From positions 15,329,077 through 15,393,076 of the forward strand of contig CM043946.1 of the NCBI GenBank assembly GCA_014529385.2: a stretch of 64,000 bases of DNA, written 5' to 3'. The translations under genes and the position numbers were made by a program. Every line of letters begins with the position of its first letter. Position 1 is the first letter of the stretch. Positions 1-10,396 of this stretch are shown here, one piece after another. This stretch comes from Adiantum capillus-veneris. Its lineage: Eukaryota; Streptophyta; Polypodiopsida; Polypodiales; Pteridaceae. The notes below the pieces were generated by a model. It had not been told where the DNA came from. It did not search any database and saw only the letters and a program-made list of their open reading frames with translations.

Positions 1-114
1 AAGCGAAGGGTCGTGACCATCCAAGCGCAAGGGTCCTCCTTAGCATGGCACTTCGCGTATCTGCAACTAGGAGTAGATGTAATACTGCAACAGTCACGAC
101 TCACAATCGTGACA
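1..114 (-). repeat. 3' LTR fragment of short LTR element B
   Basis: This matches the end of the LTR at 12575-13017 nearly base for base, including the stretch around GGAGTAGATGTAATACTGCA. Read on the minus strand, the LTR starts TGTCACGATTG at 114. A purine tract (GGGAGGGGAA, plus positions 115-124) lies directly before it, as expected for a polypurine tract next to a 3' LTR. The rest of the LTR lies beyond the window edge. Confidence 0.8.
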
Positions 115-2309
115 TTCCCCTCCCTCTTTAAATAAAACCCAGGATAGTTGTAGAAACTCCGAGAAGAAGGAAATGTATTGTTGTTGTGCTTCTGCATCCA
201 AAGCTCTTTCTGTTAAGTCCCATGTCATGGCACTGTTATTGACCATGACTATTTTTCCAAACTGAAAATTGATCATATCTGCAACTTGCTAAGTGCCTTT
301 GTCAAAGTCATTTGTAACTTTGAGCTTTGTCCCAGAAAAGATTGAATCTGTATTTGCTTCGAGTGAAATTATTGGGAAACCGACTAAAGTCGTGCTGCAA
401 GAGTTTGTATCTGCTTTATCCTTTGCACCGCTGAAGGCAAGGACTGGAGTTTTCAAGTTTGAAGAATTATCATTCACCATAGCATCTGGTATCTATTTAG
501 AGACAAAGACTTGGTTCTGCAAGGGCGGTGACAAGGCTAATTTTTTTGCCTGGAACACGGCCAAAGAAGGGGTTTTGTGTTTGTTGGTTGTCACACAAGA
601 ACCTGAATCTTCTAAATCTTCAACTGTTTCAACGGGTATTAAGGCTTCCAGTTGTGAAGGGGGAGGTTGAGGCAGTTGTTTCCTCTTAGACCTCTGTAAA
701 GTCCTCTTGCACAAGGAAAGGATCAATAAATCTTGAACTTTACCACAATCAGACAAGAAAGACTTAAATGTAGGGCATGGCTCGCGAGGAGGAACTTGTC
801 CAGCGTCGCAACGTTCACGACCGACTACTCGACTAGGGTCGGATATATGTGCCACCAAGTCCGTCCATCTTGATATGGTTGATTTCTTTTTAAGATGAGA
901 TCCTTTGGAAGCTTCATGTTGCTGCTTCTGTTGTTGATGATTCCAATAAGAAGTTTGCTGCTTAGAATTGTAACTTTTCCAAGAATATTCATGCTGAGAC
1001 TTTTGTTGCTCGCACGAAGATGCTTTCTGTCTGGTTGTCTCTGAGAAACCATGCTTTGGGTGAGAAAATTTTGGCTGCGAAACCTCCGATTTGGTCAATT
1101 CAAAGGTTTGCATCTGTAATTGGTCGAAGCAAGTGTTGATGGAAGCAAGACTTGCTGAGAAAGTCTGTTGCATAGTTTCCATTTGAGCTTTGAGAAGGGC
1201 AAGCATCTGTGCTTGATGACCATCTTCTTCCTAGGACGTCGACATGGAGATCTTGACCTCGTCGATGGGAGGTGTCTCCTCTGGAGCGGGCAACAAAGGT
1301 GTGTGATCCGGGACTAAGAGATCGCTGTGAACACGCACCAGGGACTGGAGTAAGATAATGTTGTTGATTGCGTCCAATGTGCACTTTGTCAGGGAGTAGG
1401 GTACCGCCCAAGGAAGTACTCGAAGTGTGGGAGACGACGAGACTTGCGCGTCTGTAGATGTTCCACACCATCCACTTTTGTAACCGACTTCCGCGACGAT
1501 GGGTGACGTAAATCACGTAATCCTGTGGGCTTGGCACGACCAGAGGCGCAAGAACGGGTACCGGTTCTCGAACGGGTACTGATTCTGGAGAATCGGAAAT
1601 TAGAATATATTCTAGCTTGGAATTGGTATATACTTCATCTTGAGAATTGGTTCAAGAATCTGTTCCTAGTTCTGTGTCCATCGGCGGAGTGTCGGGATAA
1701 TAATAACCTCGAGGAAGGGGGTTCTCTAGCAAACTCTCCTCCGGAACTTCATCTATGTATGAGAGATACGAATAGGCGCCTAGGTGTGATCGTCTGCCAT
1801 GGTTGTGGGTCAGACTACGTGTAGGAGAGAGGCAAGGAGCCAACGTTGGATTTTGCTTACGCTGCCTTCTTTTTTATGCAAGCGCTGGCTGGATTCGTGG
1901 GTTTGTACGCTGGCTGAATTTGTGAGTTTTTTTAATGCTCAAGTAGGTGCCCAAAGTGGCCCTTTAAAAAAATTGGTCTTCAGCTTTTAAAAGTGGCCAC
2001 CCTTTGTGTGAAATATGTAAAAGACAGCATCCATTTACCCAAAAGGCACCAGCGTAGGAAAAAGAAACAACTCCAGCGTGTTGTTTGGCTGATTGCAACA
2101 GCGTAGAAGAGGGGATCGATCACTTGAGAGTAGGGAGTTGCACCAAGGGTCACACACCCTTTCAGCAAGAAGTGCGCCGGCACTTGAAGAGGGGCGTGGG
2201 GCGCGAAGTAGAGCAATTGGGGAGGGCGCACGACCAGCAACTGTGCACGAGGGATTCCATCATTTTCCACCTCATATCAGCCCGGGTGAGCAAGAGCTTT
2301 CCTGTATGT
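115..2309 (-). mobile_element. Element B internal region, 3' part
   Basis: This is the part of a minus-strand LTR element between the insertion point of element C (2309/2310) and the 3' LTR. Joined to 12387-12574 on the other side of C, it gives an internal domain of only about 2.4 kb. That is too short for a gag-pol polyprotein, and no protease, integrase, RT or RNase H motif is visible. Element B is therefore probably non-autonomous. Its lineage cannot be told from the sequence; the PBS is of the initiator-Met type. Confidence 0.65.
493..1206 (-). CDS. Unrecognised Gln-rich ORF in element B
   Basis: This open frame of 237 codons lies inside element B in its sense orientation. Residues 1-35 look helical (MLALLKAQMETMQQTFSASL). 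Residues 65-105 are rich in Gln, Lys and Ser, and the C-terminal part is rich in Pro and Lys. No CCHC zinc knuckle, DSGA-type protease motif or other enzymatic signature is present. By position it could be a remnant of a Gag-like structural protein, but that is a guess from context only. No frameshift can be judged without a relative to compare. Confidence 0.3.
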   Translation of the reverse strand: MLALLKAQMETMQQTFSASLASINTCFDQLQMQTFELTKSEVSQPKFSHPKHGFSETTRQKASSCEQQKSQHEYSWKSYNSKQQTSYWNHQQQKQQHEASKGSHLKKKSTISRWTDLVAHISDPSRVVGRERCDAGQVPPREPCPTFKSFLSDCGKVQDLLILSLCKRTLQRSKRKQLPQPPPSQLEALIPVETVEDLEDSGSCVTTNKHKTPSLAVFQAKKLALSPPLQNQVFVSK

Positions 2310-2479
2310 TGTTGCTAAATTGGCTTTATCTTACAGAAAAATAATTCTAAATGAATTATTGGATTTATAAGTGAGAGGGTTTTCTCCCTTGGAACACCAA
2401 GGAAAAATAATTCTAAATGAATTATTGGAATTTTAAGTGAGAGGGCTTTTCTCACTGGAGACATCCGAGTACAGAGTAT

Positions 2480-2760
2480 TCCTAGTGCGTCATTTAAAGT
2501 AATGACGGGAACATTGAGAACGGGAATATCTGTAAGGCCACCAGGAATGGGTACTTCTGATGCGTCACATCGGATGGGTGACAGGGAGCATCAAAAAGAA
2601 GTATCCGACCATCCGGGAACGGACATCTCTGATGCGTCATAGGATGGGTGACATAGAGCATCGTGAAGGAGATTGTACCGTAAGTTCGGTAGGAAAGGAC
2701 TAGGTGATGGGTATTCCTGATGCGTCACAAGGTGGGTGACGGGTGCATCGGAAAGGGAAT
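2480..2760 (+). promoter_or_regulatory. Repeated GATGCGTCA / TGAC / GCATC units in U3 of element C
   Basis: Within the 5' LTR a motif of the form GATGCGTCA...GGGTGAC...GCATC recurs around 2560, 2628 and 2719, with a diverged copy near 2489. Each unit can form a short stem, and each carries the TGACG core that plant TGA-class bZIP factors bind. The same units recur in the 3' LTR at about 10570-10840. The arrangement resembles a repeated enhancer, but binding is inferred from the motif only. Confidence 0.5.
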
Positions 2761-3224
2761 ATCCATAGTCGGGAGGAAATTCCGAACTGTGTTAGAATTG
2801 TGCACAAGGAAAAAGCAAGCACTTGAATGAAGATGGGTTCAAAGGAAACTTTGAGGAAAAACAGATGCTTTTTGAGAAAGCGGGATTGCTTTTCGAGAAA
2901 GCAGATGCTTTCCCGCGAAGAAGTCTATGTTTGCATTGCAACTGTGCATGTGATTGCATCCAGGGACGCCTGCGAAGTGCTGTGAAAGCATTGTTTTTAA
3001 CTTATAAGGTTTTATTGAGTTTTTGGGCAGGTTCAAACTATTTTTAAAATACGCCGGCCGCCCACTTAATAAGTGGACAGCCATCTGATAAATAAGGCAA
3101 CAGGTCAGCCAACGTTTTCTCTCTCTCATTTTCTGGCAGAACAAAAAAAGAAATTGGAAAAAAAAAAAAAAAAAAACGGCCGCGATCTCTACACGAGCAG
3201 CTATTCGTGCCCGTGGCTAGGAGC

Positions 3225-3232
3225 TATAAAAG
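3225..3232 (+). promoter_or_regulatory. TATA box of element C 5' LTR
   Basis: TATAAAAG sits in the middle of the LTR and is conserved in the 3' LTR at 11316-11323. It is the best candidate for the LTR promoter, with transcription (start of R) expected roughly 25-35 bp downstream. Confidence 0.5.
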
Positions 3233-4345
3233 CATCACATGCCCTCACTTAGAGGGGAGGACCAATCTTTGCAAGGAGGAGATGCTGCTGCAGATTTCAG
3301 TCGTAAAGAAGACGTTGCCGGTGATGCCCATGGCTGCCCCGAGTGTACCAGATGTCGCCAAGACCCATTGCGCGAGTTCCCTCGCGAAGAAGTGTCTACG
3401 AAGCGTGTTTCCATCGTGACAAGTTGCTGTTTTTCTCTGTTTTCAGCCCATAAACGTCGTAGACGGGGCTGATTTACGAGAAGGAACCCCAGAACACACA
3501 TCTTTTGTGTGTAGGATTGGAAGAGAGGATTTTCTATGGAGAGATCTCTTCCGGGGAATTACTTTTCGAGAACGGAGTTGCGTTTCGAGCGTCGAGACTT
3601 TGAAGGTACCAATTTTCATGTTATGAACTCTGAGTATTTGTTTGCAGGTGTACTTCCTCTTATTGAGGAAGTACACCTCTGAGTATTTGTTTGCAGGTGT
3701 ACTTCCTCTTAGTGAGGGAGTAGGAGCAGAGGAAGGTATGAGCCTCTGCAAGAGAAAAGCGCTGTGAGGAACTAGAGCCAGATCAGCCCAAGGGTTTCGT
3801 ACCCGAGTTTGGGAAGTAGATCCACGGATCGGAGAGAGGTAGTCTCTCAAGTTGTGGTCCGGAAGTTGGGATTCCCAAGGACGGACTTCGTGTCCGGGAA
3901 AGCAGAGTTGTTCTGCGGGAAGAGGACTCTGGAAAGAGAGTTGGAAAAGAGTTGCAGGGATGCCATGCCTTGAGTCTGGAAAATGAGATCTAGAGGCGAG
4001 AACCTTGACTCTCGAGGAATTGGAATAAGGAACGGAAGTTCCTTGGAATAGGGTTTTGCCCTAGGAATTGGAAGCTGAGGCTTCCGGGAACCATCAAGTC
4101 TTATTCTAGAACAAACGTGGTAATACGTTCGGTTCAAGTGCTTGTATAGACTTCTCCTCAGTAATAAAGATACTATTACGGGGGGGGACCAGCCCATCTT
4201 CTGGTCCCCAGTATTGTGTTGATCTTCTCACTCTCTGTCTCTCTCTCTATTTATTTCTCTCTATATCCTCTGGCTTCAATAATAAGTGATAAATCCTATT
4301 TATCCAAATGTATTTTATATTGTTATGCGCTCCCGTTTGTGACAG

Positions 4346-4357
4346 TGGTATCAGAGC
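4346..4357 (+). other. Primer-binding site of element C
   Basis: TGGTATCAGAGC lies one base after the end of the 5' LTR. It is the usual plant PBS complementary to the 3' end of initiator tRNA-Met. Confidence 0.9.
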
Positions 4358-4699
4358 ATGGTCTCCTCTCTTTCTCTGTAAAGGAGGACGACTCTGGGAA
4401 GATACGGGAAGAAGCCATAACAAGCCAAGAGACAAGTAAGCAGGCGGAAACCTAAGTCCTGCAGGAAAAAAGCTTGTAGAGTGGGAAATTTTTTTCTCTT
4501 TGCAAGAAGTCGTCACAAGACTTGGGATTCTCTGAGAAGGCGACGAGAGCATGATGCTCAAGATCCTAGAGAATCCAAGGAGCGGAATGCTCAAGATCCT
4601 TCAGAATCTAGAAAATATCCATGAGCATCAATCCAAAACCATAGCCAAGAAATCCCGTCATTTCGGGAAGGATATGAAGAAGGTCTTTAGACCTTAGAA

Positions 4700-5000
4700 C
4701 ACTCTGGTCAAGCTTGATACTTTTGACGGATGGGAAGATGTCCCAAAAGCTACCGCTTTCATTCGATAGTTTGAAGTTGCCTTTGCAGGCGGCAATTTCT
4801 GAAAAGCGTTGAAGGTGAGACATGTGACCAAACACCTCAAGGGGATTGCAAGTACTTGGTGGTATACCAAAGCTCTGCAAGGAACTTACAACAAGACTTG
4901 GATTCAATTCAAGGCTGAATTTTTCAACAAATTTTTTTCCTCTACACTTTGAGGAAGGCATCCAAGAAGATTGGGATGGGTTTGCCCAATAGGAACACGA
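4700..5000 (+). pseudogene. Degenerate Ty3/gypsy gag remnant in element C
   Basis: Read on the plus strand, the translation contains VKLDTFDGWEDVPKA, FEVAFAGGNF and STWWYTKALQGTYNKTWIQF separated by in-frame stops. These line up with FSTFSGFEDKTKALTFLQQF, DIAYVGGNF and TWWTTVLMQGQAPATWIYF in the Gag core at 17071-17568. That pattern is typical of the Retrotrans_gag domain, which forms the capsid of LTR retroelements. No full-length product is possible. Confidence 0.65.
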
Positions 5001-5868
5001 GTGAGTCAAAGCAAGTAGTGGTTCACTCTTGCCAAGGTAGCTCCACTCTCGATCCTCTCTGAGGAAGGAAAGATGAAGAAATTCAACAAAGGACTTTTGC
5101 CTGAATTTTGTAAACCCATCTGCAAAATACTTTGCAACAGATGGTAGAGTCAACAATAAAAGTTGAAAGTGTACACCTTAGTGTACATAGAATCCAATCC
5201 CCGTAGTGGGACGGGAATCATTGAACACAGAAAGTTTGGAGTAAGGGAATTCAATCTAACTCCTGAGTTCTTGAATAGAAGACCCTCGAACTTTAAGTGA
5301 GAGGGCAGGTTTTCAATCAAAGTTACATCTTTGAGGAAATCATAAAGTGCATTGTGCTTGTTTGCTCTTTTGCACAAGATATGGTTATGTCTAACCGGGA
5401 CTACCACTCTCGAGTGTTCATGAGAGCAGGATCAAACTGAAACATTGTTTTCTGAGATGAATTGGTTTGCTCAACTAGCCGGAAGGTCAACTATTGATCT
5501 GGTATCCGGTAATTCCCGAATACATTACCTGCTACTGCGGGTAGGAAAATTATGAAGGAACCATTATGAGCTTTCCAGCAAAGAAAAGCTTTCATCAAGC
5601 TTGAATACTCTTTAAGCCCACACCCCCTACACGGTAAGGGAAGATATGGTAGTGCTTTTTGCACAAGTGAATGAACACTCTCTTTAGGAGGGAAGGAACA
5701 AGCGACGACCACGGCCTGTGCTTGAGGAATCCAAGGATTCAAATCCTAAATTATTTGATGAGCGGGTTTTGCTTAAGATCAAGCCAAGTGATCACCAAGT
5801 TGAGCGTCTTCGCTCTAAGGATCTTACGAAGGGAAGGTAATTTCCCAGGTTCACCGAAACTTTAACAC

Positions 5869-5876
5869 AGCTTAAG
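5869..5876. repeat. hAT target-site duplication, left copy (AGCTTAAG)
   Basis: This 8-bp direct repeat is found exactly at 9102-9109 on the other side of the element. Eight base pairs is the length made by hAT transposases. Confidence 0.93.
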
Positions 5877-8800
5877 CATAGTTACATGGGACGGCGGGTC
5901 GGAGTCGGGAACGGGGTCGAGACGGCAAAAGTCAGGAAACAGGGACGAGGGTCGGAACGGCAAAAAAAAAAAGAGTTTTTTTGGCATTTTTTGACCTACA
6001 CACATGCCACACACATAGAGCATCACTTTGACCATAAATTTACACTAAATAGACCAAAGAACACGAGTCATATAGGCTGAAATGTGCTAATAAAACATCG
6101 ATGATCGATGGATACAAAATGAGAAGTGCATGCCACAAGGACTCAAGAGTCAAAAAGCCTAAAGAACTTAGGACAAGCCTGAGGCCTCAAGGATAACAAA
6201 AAGTACAAAGGGCTATGTAGTAGGTAGAGTCGTAGACTCAAGAGTCTAGACTAGAGAGTCGAGTGATCAATGATCATCAAACTCAAGAAGTGCTCACCTG
6301 CTGAATCTCCACATCGTCGTCGTAGTCGAGGTCGTCAGCGACGTATGAGGGCTCGGGAGGCTCGCATTAAGGCTCGAAATCCTCCTCTAGCTCCTCCAAA
6401 AGAGAATCGGCCATAGATGGATTCTCTTGTGCCATCTCCCACTCAGTGAAAGGATCTGCCTTGTGTGTGACGCTCTTGGCAAGCATGCGCAAGTTAGCGC
6501 TCACAAACACCAAATCATTGACCCTCTGAACCCCAAGGCGATTCCTCTTCTTAGAGGCAATGTGGTTGTACACACTCCATAGTTGCTCCAAGCAACTAGT
6601 GGTACATGCTTGGCTAAGGACACGAACAGCCAAGCGCTGCAAATGTGGACCATCTCCTCCATAGTCCTCCCATCACAAAACCGAGCCAATCTTGTTGCGA
6701 TCAAGCTGTGCATCTACACATCCATAGGAGCCCTTCTTTTGCCTGTAGTTGAGTAGCTCGTCTCTAATCTTGCGCCTAATGTCACTGCTAGGCTCAAGGC
6801 GCTCCAATGCAAGCCGCCATCCTTTGCTCACCTCCTTGTCGGTCTCTTGACGCCTTCCTTGAAACTCAAGGTCAAGCACATAAGCTGCCGTATGAAGTGG
6901 AGAGTAGTATCCATTCCACCTCGACTCACACAAGCTATGAATCTCCACATACTGAACAGGGTCAGGCACAAGCTTCTCAAGTGCCTCTATCATCCGATCC
7001 ATGGCTTCGTAGACTTTGCCAATGCATGGCTGCAAGTCATCCACCACTCGAAGTAGGTGTAGAATAGGCTTGACCATGGCGTTAAGAGTCTTCACCTCCT
7101 CCCACCAAGCGGCGTCGTCGGCCCATTCTCGGCATTTCAATCCTACTGCTGATGTAGACTCCGGCATGGCCTGGAACTCATCACTGAGAAAGAGGCCCCT
7201 TAAGGCTCCGCCACATGTAGACAAGCGGCCTAGCATAAGCCAATTAAATGCAAATCTTGTCTCTGAATATTTGAGCAAGGACAAGTGGCTCCTCTTTGAG
7301 AATTCATGGCGCACTTTTTGATGGTTGAGCACAAAGGAGACAATTCGAGAGGCGTCACCAATGGTGGGTGAAATCCATGACAAGTTCCCTATGTCCTTGA
7401 GGAGGTTATTGAGGCAATGCGCCATGCAAAATGTGACATGGATGCTGGGATACATGCCCTCTATGATAGCTCCGGCTACCCTATTTGACGCCTCTCCATC
7501 TGCAACCATACAAAGGACATTCTCCGAGCCGGTGATCTCTATGGTGCTTGTCCACTCCGCAGCAAGCATCTCGGCGGCCTTGCCACTATCGGATGCATCA
7601 TGTGACTCCACAAAGTACATCTCCCCCCGAGAGTAGGCCACCACCCTGTGGATGGACCGCTTGCGGGTGTCACTCCATCCATCTACAAGAAGAGAGACGC
7701 CATTGGTCTCCCACAAATCCTTTGTTGCTTGGGCCGCTTGCTCCACGGCAACCTTCTCTTTGTCAAGGAGGGTGGTACGAAGCCTCTCCAATGAAGGTGG
7801 CACATAAGAGGAGCCATATTCCCCTATTTTCGTAACCATGGTTCGAAAGTATGGAGACCTATCCACACAAAATAGAGCATGTTGTGTTAGTATGGAGAGT
7901 CGAGAGTCGAGAAGTTATAACCCATTATGAATACAAAATGGAAGATTGCAATGTGCATATGCCAAGGGAAACTCACCGCGAAGCATGGAAGGCAATGTGG
8001 TCGTGGAAGAAGAACCGGGCAACCGACCTATCCACCTCTTCCTTCAATTTAGGATTCCAATTTTCGTTGAGAGTGGTTTGGCGATGCGGAACGGAAGAGG
8101 ACGGTGTAGATCCATGGCTCTTGAAGGTTCGAGAGATGTCGTCAAGGTTGGCTTCCCTTTGCTCTCGCGGTGTCGCCGTGGCGGAGAGATCAACGGCAAC
8201 AAAACGGCCCCTCTTGGCCGCTTCCGCAACCTCATACACCGTGAGCTTCTCAAGAAGATCCAACCTCTTCTCGGGAGCTACATGAGGGCAAAACTTCACC
8301 TCGTGACCAGGTTCATGAAGAAGATGGGCTCGCACTTTGTTTGAACCACCCGATCTCTTGTATGGACATAGCTTGCACATCCATGGTCTTGCACCGCCAC
8401 CTTTGCCACGCGAGCTAAAGTCGACTTCATCCCACCACGACCACGTTTGCACGGCGGGCCTCCTTCGAGAAGAAGCGGCTTGAGAAGTGGAGTTGGCTTG
8501 AGATGACATGATGGTGGAGAGACTCGAGAGAGTAGAGCTTAGAAGTAAGAAGAGTTAGAGCAGAGCTTGTGTGGAGAGAGAGTAAAGGAGAGCTTCAAAG
8601 TGGGTAGAAGAGGGAGAGGAGAGCTTCAAAGTTCAAACTTCAAAGTGGGTAGAAGAGGGAGAGACTTGAGAGTGGAGACTAGAGTGTAGAGTAGTCATTG
8701 GTCATGCTTCAAGCTTGAGCAATGAGCATTGAGTAAAGAGGAAAGCATTGACGATTGAGACTTGAGTAGCTTGAGCCTTGAGCTTGAGGGAAATGGAATG

Positions 8801-9101
8801 AGCATTGAGACTATGAGTATTAAGAGGCCCAAGGGAGCCTTTTATAGCCTCCCAAGGGCCAAGGCTCCAAAAATATGGCAGTTGGGGCTGCACACATCCG
8901 TTAAAAACGGTAAAAAACGGGCAAATTTTTGAATGGACCCCGTCCGACCCCGGCCGTTCCGTCCATCCCCGGTCCGTCCCCCCTGCGACCCGCCCGTCCG
9001 GCCCAATTTCCGTTCGTCCCTCGGCGTTCCCTTCCGTTCCCGGCCCGGTTACGGCCGTCCCCTGGCCCTAGGGCCCGTTCCCCCCGTCCCTTGTAACTAT
9101 G
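5877..9101 (-). mobile_element. hAT DNA transposon, complete ends, nearly intact
   Basis: The terminal inverted repeats are CATAGTTACATGGGACGG at 5877 and, at the other end reverse-complemented, CATAGTTACAAGGGACGG (9084-9101), 17 of 18 identical. They are flanked by a perfect 8-bp duplication. Next to both ends lie GC-rich runs of short CGGGG/CCCCG/CGGAC motifs (about 5886-5960 and 8935-9090), as in the subterminal transposase-binding regions of hAT elements. The 3.2 kb element carries one minus-strand transposase gene with a BED zinc finger, a DUF659-like core and a C-terminal dimerisation domain. Removing it restores the internal region of element C. Confidence 0.93.
6367..8509 (-). pseudogene. 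hAT transposase with BED zinc finger (one in-frame stop)
   Basis: Exon 1 runs 8509-7977. It has a BED finger (WWDEVDF, then CKLC with KRSGGSNKVRAHLLHEPGH) that binds DNA. A GTGAGT donor at 7976 and an AG acceptor at 7859 give a 118-bp intron whose removal joins ...FHASR to SPYFRTMV in frame. Exon 2 carries the DUF659-type core (SLLVDGWSDTRKRSI; DGEASNRVAGAIIEG; FCMAHCLNNLLKDI, with the conserved C..H). After an in-frame TGA at 6673-6675, the hAT C-terminal dimerisation domain follows in the same frame (ACTTSCLEQLWSVYNHIASK) to a stop just before 6367. The TGA is followed by TGG, where relatives often have Trp-Trp, so it may be a TGG-to-TGA change. Otherwise the frame looks whole. Confidence 0.88.
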
Positions 9102-9109
9102 AGCTTAAG
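9102..9109. repeat. hAT target-site duplication, right copy (AGCTTAAG)
   Basis: This is an exact match to 5869-5876, directly after the right end of the hAT element. Confidence 0.93.
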
Positions 9110-9888
9110 AATTATGTACACTTTTGAGTACATGGATAACACACGAAGATGCAGACCTATGCCAAGGAATTGGACGAGAGTTTGTTATACTCTCTTGAGC
9201 GCCTTTTTGCACACAAGAATATTCCGACACGAGAATCTCTATTTGAGATATGTTTGGTAGAAGGAATTTGAGTTTCTCTACGGAGAAGAGGTTTTCCGAT
9301 GGTCGTTGATCATTGAGTACGCTATGTGCCTTTACCATTACAGTAGCAACTTTTGGTTGCGGTATATGTTTCTCCATGAGCAGGTCAAGTAGCATTTACA
9401 CGCTGCTGGAATAAATTCGAACTATTATGTTCGTAAGAATATAGTTCGCCAACCGTTTCAAAATGGTAAGAATTACATATGGGAGAACATCCCTGAGAAT
9501 CAAAGAAGGTTCGCTCTATTGTGAACCGGGTTTGAACGTATGTTTAGAAAATGCTATGGCTAGAATCCTATCTGCCTGAGATTTTGCAAATCGTCATTGA
9601 TGCTCGCAAGGTGAATCATTTTTTATGATTCTGTAAGGAAGAGACTCTAATGGGCGTTTGGAAAACACTGCTGGTGGTAATAACTCGCAGGAGGAAAAGA
9701 TTGGAAGGAAGTGCCGCCGTGCACAAGGAATCTTCGGATTGGAACCGTCCGCCTATGTTGAGCGACGGCCCGAAACAAGAACCTTCTTTAAGGTGATCGC
9801 AAACTTTGTTTGTGAAAGAAAGACATCGAGCTTAATGCTCGCAGCTCTATGACTTGAGCATTCCCTATGTGGGAGGACACAAGAGGTT

Positions 9889-10080
9889 TAATACCCTCTG
9901 GACTAACAGCGCAGGATTATGCGCAAGGACAGATACCTAGATTGATTTCTAGGAGGATTATTCTTCTCGAGGTTGAGAAGGCCAAAGGGAGGATTAATAC
10001 CCTCTGGACTAACAGTGCAGGATTATGCACAAGGACAGATACCTAGATTGATTTCTAGGAGGATTATTCTTCTCGGATTG
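9889..10080 (+). repeat. 106-bp tandem duplication inside element C
   Basis: The segment starting TAATACCCTCTGGACTAACA at about 9889 is repeated starting at about 9995 with only a few differences (for example AACAGCGCAGG versus AACAGTGCAGG). The rest of 9110-10380 is non-coding element C sequence in which no domain is recognised. Confidence 0.8.
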
Positions 10081-10396
10081 AGAAAGTGGAATTGAGTTAA
10101 CAGACTCTCGAATGAGGAAACATTCGATCTGTTGGAAAGACGCGAATGACGAGTTATTCCACTGCTCGTAAGTTTGATGATGGTGAAGGATATCCTCGAG
10201 GTACTAGAGGAAGGATATGAACCGCTAAGCGAAGTATTGAATTTTTGAATTTTTGTTTCATTTAATTTTTAAGTTCTCTTTTGAGAAAGGACTAGCTCAA
10301 CTCACCATCGAGCAAGATTTGGAATCTTTCCGGTTTCTCCCCGGCAGTTCAGTTGGACCTCTACAATTGAGGACAACTGTTTATAAGTGAGAGGGA

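Larger units (their letters stand above)
2310..4344 (+). repeat. 5' LTR of element C
   Basis: The LTR begins TGTTGCTAAATTGG, ends CGTTTGTGACA and is repeated at 10397-12386. At 2035 bp it is about 45 bp longer than its partner. The extra length is a tandem copy of a short segment near 3630-3715 (containing CTGAGTATTTGTTTGCAGGTG) that occurs once in the 3' LTR. The flanking bases TATGT (2305-2309) compare with TATGC after the 3' LTR, a 4-of-5 match consistent with an aged target duplication. Two roughly 70-bp direct repeats lie at 2337-2470, and repeated TGACG motifs lie in the U3 region. Confidence 0.9.

Noticed and set aside
4346-4360. Sequence like the 3' end of tRNA-Met, also at 12562, 47713, 56006, 63352 and 63727
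   Set aside because: These are retroelement primer-binding sites of 12-17 bp next to LTRs, not tRNA genes. No cloverleaf is present.
3235-4594. Several 80-135 residue frames on both strands, matched at 10.9-12.3 kb
   Set aside because: They lie within the LTRs of element C. Their repetition reflects the LTR copies, and no domain is recognised.
4608-5156. 182-residue minus-strand frame
   Set aside because: It is antisense to the Gag remnant of element C, which carries recognisable motifs.
5886-6080. Small Arg/Gly/Lys-rich frame
   Set aside because: It lies in the GC-rich subterminal repeats of the hAT element.
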